Positions 14,806-20,664 of a stretch of 20,664 bases of DNA are shown here, one piece after another. The stretch is from Avisuccinivibrio_A sp964651505 (GTDB lineage Bacteria > Pseudomonadota > Gammaproteobacteria > Enterobacterales > Succinivibrionaceae), in the NCBI GenBank assembly GCA_964651505.1, contig CAZYXT010000036.1:1-20664 (forward strand), in the 5' to 3' direction. Each line of letters begins with the position of its first letter. The first letter of the stretch is position 1. The notes under the pieces are model-generated. The model ran no database searches. It saw nothing but the letters and a program-made list of their open reading frames with translations, and was not told the DNA's origin. Both the position numbers and the translations under genes were made by a program.

Positions 14806-16662
14806 ATGTACGATCAGGATTTTGAGCGCACCAAGGAATTTTTGAAGACCAAGATGTCTGATTATCTGATCTCAAGGGGGATCAAGCCTCAAACCCATTT
14901 TCGCTGTTTAAATCCTTCTCACCGCGACTCCAATCCCTCGATGGTCTACAACCCCAAAACCCATCTGGTGCATTGCTTCGGGTGCAACGCAACTTACGAC
15001 ATTTTCAGCCTGGTCGGCATCGAATTTAACCTGACCTCCTTTAAGGATCAGTACCAAAAAGTCTGCCAGATGTATTTGGGTACAGGGCCCAATCTTCAAG
15101 ACAAGGCCTACTCCTACCAGTACTCCGAGGGCGTGGCCACCGCCACCTTCGGGGCAGGACGCAACTTAGGGCGCATCAGCATCTCAAAGCAGCCCTCAAA
15201 CCGGGAGGGGACTTCTGCCGCCGCGCGCGGCGAGGGCCCGGGCTTTACCGTGTTAAATCCAAAGGGGGAGACTTCCTTAAGACCTGTAAATGCGGCCGCC
15301 TCAGGCAGGCTTTCAGATCAAAACGAGCCGCGCATTGCCCGGGGCGGCGCGGTGTTTGGCAGCAATTTAAGGCGGGTGACCATCCAGCCTTTTGCCCAGA
15401 GCCAGGCAGGCTCCGAGCTTCCCGCCCCTGCGCCCGTCAATTATTCTGAGTACCTTCAACAATGCCACGAGCAGGTGGCAAATACCGATTACTTTACCCG
15501 CCGCGGCATCAGCGATGAGGTGATCGAGCGCTTCAAATTGGGCTTTGACCCCGAGTTTCAGGCAGGCACCGATCCGCGCACCTTTGAACGGGTGGTGTGG
15601 CCCGGGGCCGTCATTCCCTACAGCGAATTTTCCTACATGGTGCGCAACACCGACGGCAAAAGCTCCGATAGAATTCAAAAACGAGGCTCAACCAGCATCT
15701 TAAACGAGCAGGCCCTCGCCCGCGGCGGCACCATCTTCATCGTCGAAGGCGAGTTTGATGCCTTAAGCTTGGAGACTTTGGGCTATCACGCCATTTCCTT
15801 GGGAGGGGCGGGCAATGTGCCCAAGCTTTTGAACAAGTTAAAAGATCTGCCCAATGAAGATCTGTTTTTTTACCTGAACCTTGATAACGATCAGGCAGGA
15901 CTCAATGCCCAGCAGGCTCTTCAAAGCGCCCTTGACAGCCTTAGCATCCCCTATCGCAGCGTCAACCTCTCTTATCCTTACAAAGATCCCAACGAGATCT
16001 TGGTCAAGGCCCCTGAGCTTTTGCAAGACAGGCTCATGCACCTTGAGGAGTATTTGCAGGCAGACTTGCGACCTTTAAATCCCAATCCGCTGCCTTTTAA
16101 CTTCATCTGCGATGCCCAAAGCCTGCTTGAGCTTAAGCTCTCCTCCCATCTTTATGCCTTAAGCTTGGATCAGAGCTTTAAGATCTTGCTGCTGCAGGCC
16201 ATGATCAAAAAGTGCCCCTCCTCTTTGCTCTTGGGCGCCGACAACGCGGTGATGGAAAAATTAAGTCTGGCCTTGTGCCACAGAGGGGACGGGCAGGAGT
16301 GCTTGAACAAGGTCAAATTCACCACCCCCGATCTTAAAAGCGACAATCTTGAGCAAAATCTCATGTTTGCATTAAATGCCTGCTTTGTGCAAAACGCCAT
16401 GCCCGGGGCTTTAATCTTGGATCTGACCTTGGAAGACAAAGACTCGCTTAGGCAAGTGCTCAACAGGCTGTCAGCCCTGTGCACGCAAGAGCAGATCTCC
16501 ATTTTGGCCTTAACTTCCTTGGAGTGCGCGTCGCTTGCCGAAGCTTTGAGCGCTCAGCACTTTAAGGCTGCAGGCTTGCAAGAGCGCAGCCTGCTTCTCT
16601 CCACGGCCGATTTGAAGGGGCGCGCCCATACTTTGAGTGCGGAGATCTTGGATGAGGCTTAA
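14806..16662 (+). CDS. Mobile-element-type TOPRIM primase with CHC2-like zinc finger and degenerate RecA-like C-terminus
   Basis: A 618-aa primase-like protein expected to make RNA primers. The N-terminal zinc ribbon uses C34, H39, C57 and C60 (RCLNPSH, then HCFGC), a C-x4-H form typical of phage and integrative-element primases; DnaG has C-x2-H. A low-complexity linker covers about 95-215. YFTRRGISDEVIERFKLGF (about 225-245) opens the catalytic core, and the TOPRIM has E314 (IVEGEFDAL) and D360/D362 (LNLDNDQAG). The C-terminal part does not resemble the DnaG helicase-binding domain. Instead LLLGADNAVMEKLSLALC (474-491), GALILDL (D539) and ISILALTS (565-571) line up with Walker A, Walker B and a sensor strand of a RecA-like ATPase, but the P-loop lysine context is gone. 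It overlaps rep by 11 bases. Confidence 0.8.
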   Translation: MYDQDFERTKEFLKTKMSDYLISRGIKPQTHFRCLNPSHRDSNPSMVYNPKTHLVHCFGCNATYDIFSLVGIEFNLTSFKDQYQKVCQMYLGTGPNLQDKAYSYQYSEGVATATFGAGRNLGRISISKQPSNREGTSAAARGEGPGFTVLNPKGETSLRPVNAAASGRLSDQNEPRIARGGAVFGSNLRRVTIQPFAQSQAGSELPAPAPVNYSEYLQQCHEQVANTDYFTRRGISDEVIERFKLGFDPEFQAGTDPRTFERVVWPGAVIPYSEFSYMVRNTDGKSSDRIQKRGSTSILNEQALARGGTIFIVEGEFDALSLETLGYHAISLGGAGNVPKLLNKLKDLPNEDLFFYLNLDNDQAGLNAQQALQSALDSLSIPYRSVNLSYPYKDPNEILVKAPELLQDRLMHLEEYLQADLRPLNPNPLPFNFICDAQSLLELKLSSHLYALSLDQSFKILLLQAMIKKCPSSLLLGADNAVMEKLSLALCHRGDGQECLNKVKFTTPDLKSDNLEQNLMFALNACFVQNAMPGALILDLTLEDKDSLRQVLNRLSALCTQEQISILALTSLECASLAEALSAQHFKAAGLQERSLLLSTADLKGRAHTLSAEILDEA

Positions 16663-18670
16663 CGAGGCTCAAAATGAGGCGGTGCACTATGTGCACGGCC
16701 CCTGCCTGGTCTTGGCAGGCGCAGGCTCGGGCAAAACCAGGGTTATCACGGAGAAGATCGTCAACCTTTATAAAAACCACCGCCTGCCGCCCCAGTCCAT
16801 TTGCGCGGTGACCTTTACCAACAAGGCCGCCCAAGAGATGCGCGAGCGCGTGGCAGGAGAGCTTGGCGCCGAGGTTGCCAAAAAGGTGTGGATCTCAACC
16901 TTCCACTCCTTAGGGCTTGAATTTGTGCACCTTGAGCACAAGACCTTGGGCATTGCGCGCAACTTTACCCTGTTTGACGAGCGAGATCAGTTTAAGGTCG
17001 TGCGCGATCTTATCCGCAGCGAACACGCAGGCCTTTTAAGCGGGGATAAAAGCGAAAAGGATGTGATTTACGGGGCCATCAGCGACATTTCCCGCTACAA
17101 AAGCGAGCTTAAGACCCCCGACATGGTCGAAAAAACGACCATAGGCTCCATCATCTATCAAGAATACCGGGACTATTTGAAAGCCTGTGCAGCCTTGGAC
17201 TTTGACGATCTCATCTTTTTGATGGCCCGCAGCCTGTGCGATGATCCGCAATTGCGCCTGCGCTGGTCCAAGGTCTTCAACTATGTGCTGGTCGACGAAT
17301 ACCAAGACACCAACGAGACGCAGTACAAGCTTTTGCGCGCCCTCACCTCAAGGCTCAATTGTTTTACCGTGGTGGGCGACGATGATCAGTCAATCTATTC
17401 CTGGCGCGGGGCGCGGCCTGAAAACATCAGGGTCTTGGTCGACGATTACCCTGATTTGAAGGTCATCAAGCTTGAGCAAAATTACCGCTCGTCGTCGCGC
17501 ATTTTGCGCTGCGCCAATGCCCTGATTGCCAACAATCCCCACTTGTTTTCCAAGACTTTGCGCTCAGCCCTCCCCGAAGGTCCCCAAATCAAGGTATTAA
17601 GCTGTCCCAACGCCGAAGACGAGGCACTGGCCATCAGCTCTGACATCAAGGCCTTGCAGTATGAAAATAAGTTGCGCTACAGCGACTTTGCGGTGCTGTA
17701 TCGCTCCAACTTTCAGTCGCGCGCCATATCAGATGCCTTAAACTATGCGGGGATCCCCTGCGTGGTGCTCGGCGGCACGGGCTTGTTTGATCTTTTGGAA
17801 GTAAAGGACATGCTGGCCTATTGCAGGCTCATCTGCAATTTGCGCGACAACACCTCCTTGGTGCGCATTATCAATGTGCCTCGCCGCGGCATCGGCGCCC
17901 AGACTTTAAAGGTCATTGCCCAAAAGGCCCAAGATCTCAACTGCTCGCTGTTTGAAGCCTGCATGGCCCCCGATTTGGAGCTTGCGGGGACGCAATTGAG
18001 CGGGGTCAAAGAATTTGTGGCATTGATGACCAAATTGAGAACCATGCTGCTTAAAAAAGAAGATCTGGCCTTGGCGCGCAATCTTTTGGCCATGACAGGC
18101 TACGAAACCTACGTGAAGGTGATCTCAGGCAACAAGTCATCCGCCGACAACAAGATACGCGATTTAAGAAAGCTCATGACCATCATCGAGCAGTACATCA
18201 CGGGCAGCCCGGGGCAGAGCAGCTCAAGCTTTGCCAAGGCCGTCGACCGCATCGGTCTTCGGGAGATGCAGGAGAAAAAGCGCGATGACGATACGGCCGA
18301 TGCCGTGCAGCTGATGACCCTGCACTCGTCAAAGGGGCTGGAGTTTCCCTATGTCTACATAGCAGGCATGGAGGAAGATATTTTGCCGCACAAAAACTCG
18401 CTTGAGGAGGGCAACGTTCAAGAAGAGCGGCGCTTGGCCTATGTGGGGATCACCAGGGCCCAAAAGGTGTTGTCGCTAAGCTACTGCCGCCAAAGGCGCA
18501 CCCGCAACGAAATAAAATTGTGCACGCCATCGCGTTTCATCGAAGAACTGCCGCAAGCTGATCTTCTATCTTTGCGCCATGAAGATCAAAAGCGCATCGA
18601 AGATGACAAACAGCGGCAGATGGCAAACCTTGCGCAGGCCTCGGAGGCACTGCGCAGTCTGCTCAAATAA
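16652..18670 (+). CDS. rep: Rep, ATP-dependent 3'-5' DNA helicase
   Basis: Rep is a UvrD-family SF1A helicase that clears proteins ahead of replication forks and helps restart stalled forks with DnaB and PriC. I chose the ATG at 16652 because the protein then starts MRLNEAQNEAVHYV, like E. coli Rep (MRLNPGQQQAVEFV), with Walker A lysine at K28 as in E. coli; a start at 16637 adds five residues. Walker B is VDEYQDTN (D215, E216). Also present are DDDQSIYSWRGA, LEQNYRSSSRIL, LMTLHSSKGLEFPYVYIAGM and EERRLAYVGITRAQK. Length is 672 aa against 673 in E. coli. The start lies inside the last codons of the primase gene, implying translational coupling. It ends 6 bases before a convergent gene. Confidence 0.95.
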   Translation: MRLNEAQNEAVHYVHGPCLVLAGAGSGKTRVITEKIVNLYKNHRLPPQSICAVTFTNKAAQEMRERVAGELGAEVAKKVWISTFHSLGLEFVHLEHKTLGIARNFTLFDERDQFKVVRDLIRSEHAGLLSGDKSEKDVIYGAISDISRYKSELKTPDMVEKTTIGSIIYQEYRDYLKACAALDFDDLIFLMARSLCDDPQLRLRWSKVFNYVLVDEYQDTNETQYKLLRALTSRLNCFTVVGDDDQSIYSWRGARPENIRVLVDDYPDLKVIKLEQNYRSSSRILRCANALIANNPHLFSKTLRSALPEGPQIKVLSCPNAEDEALAISSDIKALQYENKLRYSDFAVLYRSNFQSRAISDALNYAGIPCVVLGGTGLFDLLEVKDMLAYCRLICNLRDNTSLVRIINVPRRGIGAQTLKVIAQKAQDLNCSLFEACMAPDLELAGTQLSGVKEFVALMTKLRTMLLKKEDLALARNLLAMTGYETYVKVISGNKSSADNKIRDLRKLMTIIEQYITGSPGQSSSSFAKAVDRIGLREMQEKKRDDDTADAVQLMTLHSSKGLEFPYVYIAGMEEDILPHKNSLEEGNVQEERRLAYVGITRAQKVLSLSYCRQRRTRNEIKLCTPSRFIEELPQADLLSLRHEDQKRIEDDKQRQMANLAQASEALRSLLK

Positions 18671-18676
18671 GCAAGA

Positions 18677-19705
18677 TCACAAGGTGATGCCGTCGCGCGC
18701 CTGCGTGGCGGGATCGCCAAGCTTGGCCTTAAAGAAGGAGACAATCTGATCTATCACCGCCTCCTGATACCAAGGGAGATCGCCGTGCAAGGCATTTTCC
18801 AAGAGCACATATTGCACATCCGAGCCTTGAGCCTTTAAAGCCTCATACATCTTTTTGCTCTGCAAGGGGCTGACCAAGGGATCTTTGGCTCCATGCATGA
18901 GCATCATGGGAGGCTCGTCCCCGTTGACGTGATAGAGGGGACTTGCCTCTTTGGCTTTATCTTCGGTCTCAAACACCGAGGCTCCGGGGTAAGTATTGAA
19001 GGCCGGGCCGTTGACGAGCAGGGCCTCGGTGACGGCAGGACTGTGATGGACCTTTTCAATGTCTTCGGGCAAGCCCTCGCCGATGGATAACAGATCGCTG
19101 ATGCCGTACAAAGAGACCACCGCCTGCACGGCCGAGCTTTCCTGCAAATTGTCGCCGACATCAAACTGAACTTCGCCATTGGCAGCCCCGAGCATCTGCA
19201 CCACGTAGCCGCCTGCGCTGTCGCCCATGACCCCTATTTTATTCTTATCCACGCCCCATTCTTCGGCATGGGCTCTGATGTAACGCACCGCCGCCTTGGC
19301 ATCTTCCACGAGGGCAGGAAACTTGTCGGGCACCGCGCGATACTCGCAGGCTGCAACCACAAAGCCCTCCTCTGCAAGCTTCATTCTTTGCTGGGAGTAT
19401 TTGTCCCATTGGGCAGTGGTAAAGCCGCCGCCCGGAAAATACAAAATGGCAGGCTTGAGGTTGTCCGTTTGCGGGTAAAGCAGGGTCATGTGCAAAGGCC
19501 GCACCCCGTTTTTGGATATGACTTGTTTGTAGATAAGATCCGAGATGGAATTGATTTGCGCTCTGACGGGGTTGACGCCGTAAACCTGAGCGCCTTCTGC
19601 GTAACCAAGCAGATCTTGCGGCGCAGGATTTGTTTGGGCTTGAACGCCTGATAAGCCAAAAGCCAAGGCTTGGGCGCACAAACAGGCCAATAACAATTTT
19701 TTCAT
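18677..19705 (-). CDS. Secreted alpha/beta hydrolase (esterase/lipase, HSL/BD-FAE-like)
   Basis: A 342-aa protein with a Sec signal peptide (MKKLLLACLC start, likely cut after VQA near residue 23), so probably periplasmic or exported. The fold is that of carboxylesterases. The oxyanion segment is FPGGGF (90-95), the nucleophile elbow GDSAGG has S163, and HGAKDPLV (D275) and ALHGDLPWY (H307) complete a full catalytic triad. It resembles acetyl-esterase and feruloyl-esterase-like proteins of gut bacteria that act on short acyl esters of plant polysaccharides; the substrate cannot be read from sequence. The usual HGGG is PGGG here. AAGGAG lies five bases before the ATG. It converges on rep with a 6-base gap and no obvious terminator. 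Confidence 0.87.
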   Translation of the reverse strand: MKKLLLACLCAQALAFGLSGVQAQTNPAPQDLLGYAEGAQVYGVNPVRAQINSISDLIYKQVISKNGVRPLHMTLLYPQTDNLKPAILYFPGGGFTTAQWDKYSQQRMKLAEEGFVVAACEYRAVPDKFPALVEDAKAAVRYIRAHAEEWGVDKNKIGVMGDSAGGYVVQMLGAANGEVQFDVGDNLQESSAVQAVVSLYGISDLLSIGEGLPEDIEKVHHSPAVTEALLVNGPAFNTYPGASVFETEDKAKEASPLYHVNGDEPPMMLMHGAKDPLVSPLQSKKMYEALKAQGSDVQYVLLENALHGDLPWYQEAVIDQIVSFFKAKLGDPATQARDGITL

Positions 19706-19851
19706 GTATGCTCCTTAGATTGAATGTTTGTTTTGTTTTCAAGTTTACTGCAAACGCCGCGGCCCGTAACAGGGATTTTACATCAAAGCGGAACCCGGTT
19801 TAAATGCAGTTTTTGCGATTTGCCGCCCTTCGATCTTGCTTCTTTTTAATT

Positions 19852-19878
19852 AAGCCCTGCCCCAAGATGAGGGGGCTT
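19852..19878 (+). promoter_or_regulatory. Hairpin upstream of the transposase gene
   Basis: AAGCCC pairs with GGGCTT, with further weak CC/GG pairing inside. No T-run follows on either strand. It lies about 40 bases before the transposase ribosome binding site and could be part of an IS end or a leader that limits read-in transcription. Support is weak. Confidence 0.25.
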
Positions 19879-19904
19879 GCACCCGCGGCGCAATTTGTTA
19901 TCTT
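19877..19904 (+). promoter_or_regulatory. Weak sigma-70-like promoter for the transposase
   Basis: TTGCAC and TATCTT are separated by 16 bases, and the second ends 24 bases before the start codon. Both boxes are only partial matches. Low transposase promoter strength would be normal. Confidence 0.25.
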
Positions 19905-19928
19905 AGCTACAAACGATGAGGAGCGCTT

Positions 19929-20636
19929 ATGCTGTACATGAACGAGAAAGTCGAGATCCCCCGCAAAAGCACCTTTACACAAGTCATAGGCAAATATACC
20001 TATCTGTATATGACCGTGGAATCCTTCTATAACGACAAGCATCAGCAACGGCACAGGAAAAAAAGCTTGGGCCGGGTAGTCAGGGATGAAGACGGCAAAG
20101 AGCGGCTCATTCCCAACGACAATTACTACGAACTGTGCAATTTGCCCAAACCGGCCGCAGGAGAGGTCAAAAAATCGGGGCCGCAGCGAAAAAGCCGTCC
20201 CCCTAAGTTCAATGATCGCCCTGCCTTGCATGCCACAGGCTATGCCCTGGCCATCAAGAGGGTGGCAGAAGATCTCAAGCTTTATGAAATCTTGGAAGAC
20301 TTGTTGGGACCTGAGAGGGCAAAGCGGGCATTGGCAATCGCAGCTTTTTATGCCTGCTGTGACGGCAGCCCCGATCTTGGCGACTTTTCTTACTTTATGG
20401 AAGATTGCATGGCCCCGCTCTTCAAGCCTTTTGACGGACGGGGAGTGCTTTATGAGTTCAAAAACGGCCCCTGTCATTTTCTTGAAGATCTTATAAAGCG
20501 GTGGAATGCCCTGCAAGGCAGGAGCGATTGCACCCCCGTTTTGCATGAGGCGATCTCTTTTTCAACCACAAGCCAAATGACAAGAGGAGACATGCTAGGC
20601 TATGGGACGCCCGAGTTTGACAGCGTCATGATTTAA
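19929..20636 (+). CDS. Truncated IS1634/IS4-like transposase (N-terminal part)
   Basis: A 235-aa protein matching the first 40% or so of large DDE transposases of the IS1634 group. It has a beta-rich start with YLYMTVESFYNDKHQQRHRK and SLGRVVRDEDGKE, then GYALAIKRVAEDLKLYEILEDL, ALAIAAFYACC and FMEDC. GAGGAG lies five bases before the ATG. The end, PVLHEAISFSTTSQM, aligns with the family's first catalytic block (YDxTSxS), but the aspartate position carries E207. The reading frame stops at 20636, where full-length proteins continue for hundreds of residues; the window ends 28 bases later, so the rest cannot be seen. It is probably an inactive remnant or one half of a disrupted element. Terminal inverted repeats were not identified. 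Confidence 0.68.
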   Translation: MLYMNEKVEIPRKSTFTQVIGKYTYLYMTVESFYNDKHQQRHRKKSLGRVVRDEDGKERLIPNDNYYELCNLPKPAAGEVKKSGPQRKSRPPKFNDRPALHATGYALAIKRVAEDLKLYEILEDLLGPERAKRALAIAAFYACCDGSPDLGDFSYFMEDCMAPLFKPFDGRGVLYEFKNGPCHFLEDLIKRWNALQGRSDCTPVLHEAISFSTTSQMTRGDMLGYGTPEFDSVMI

Positions 20637-20664
20637 CAAACAATAAAAAACCGCATAAGAATGC

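Noticed and set aside
14806..16662. Calling this gene housekeeping dnaG
   Set aside because: The zinc-site spacing, long low-complexity linker and C-terminal domain do not fit DnaG, and the rpsU/rpoD neighbours are absent.
19800..20546. A 248-codon minus-strand frame across the transposase
   Set aside because: It is the mirror of the transposase reading frame; the plus-strand protein has the better ribosome binding site and a family match.

Overview
The window looks like chromosomal DNA of a gammaproteobacterium. The evidence is a complete recC and recB plus nearly all of recD, a Braun-type lipoprotein (Lpp), a GlnB-type PII protein, a GmhB heptose bisphosphatase and a Rep helicase of almost exactly the E. 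coli length. The large RecBCD subunits and the mobile-element style primase do not look enterobacterial. An Aeromonadales/Succinivibrionaceae-like host is my guess, from protein style only. I see no rRNA, tRNA, CRISPR array or gene-free stretch above 300 bases.

Region 1 (1-10294, minus strand) is recC-recB-recD. Each junction is a 4-base stop/start overlap, with no ptrA between recC and recB. recD runs off the left edge with probably only a few C-terminal codons missing. All three products are longer than in E. coli, RecD most of all.

Region 2 (10484-13015, minus strand) is an envelope cluster led by glnB: glnB, an SLT-type lytic transglycosylase lipoprotein, gmhB, an unknown lipoprotein and lpp. 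The middle genes are tightly packed (stop codon inside the next ribosome binding site, 2-base gaps). Before lpp lies a terminator-like hairpin that competes with a second hairpin.

Region 3 (13016-13298) is the divergent intergenic region. It holds a TATAAT box for glnB and, facing the other way, a sigma-54-like -24/-12 element.

Region 4 (13299-18670, plus strand) starts with a two-TM protein resembling the superinfection-exclusion SieB family, closed by a bidirectional terminator. Then come tcdA (tRNA t6A dehydratase), an unusual TOPRIM primase and rep. The primase and rep overlap by 11 bases. The primase resembles primases of phages and integrative elements rather than housekeeping DnaG, and its C-terminal third looks like a RecA-type ATPase that has lost its P-loop.

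Region 5 (18677-20664) holds a secreted alpha/beta hydrolase on the minus strand, ending 6 bases from rep, and a short IS1634/IS4-like transposase N-terminal piece at the right edge.

The genes divide into double-strand break repair and fork restart (RecBCD, Rep, primase), cell envelope upkeep (Lpp, transglycosylase, GmhB, lipoproteins), nitrogen signalling (GlnB), tRNA modification (TcdA) and possible phage defence (SieB-like). The least ordinary parts are the primase-rep pair and the SieB-like gene behind a sigma-54-like promoter.
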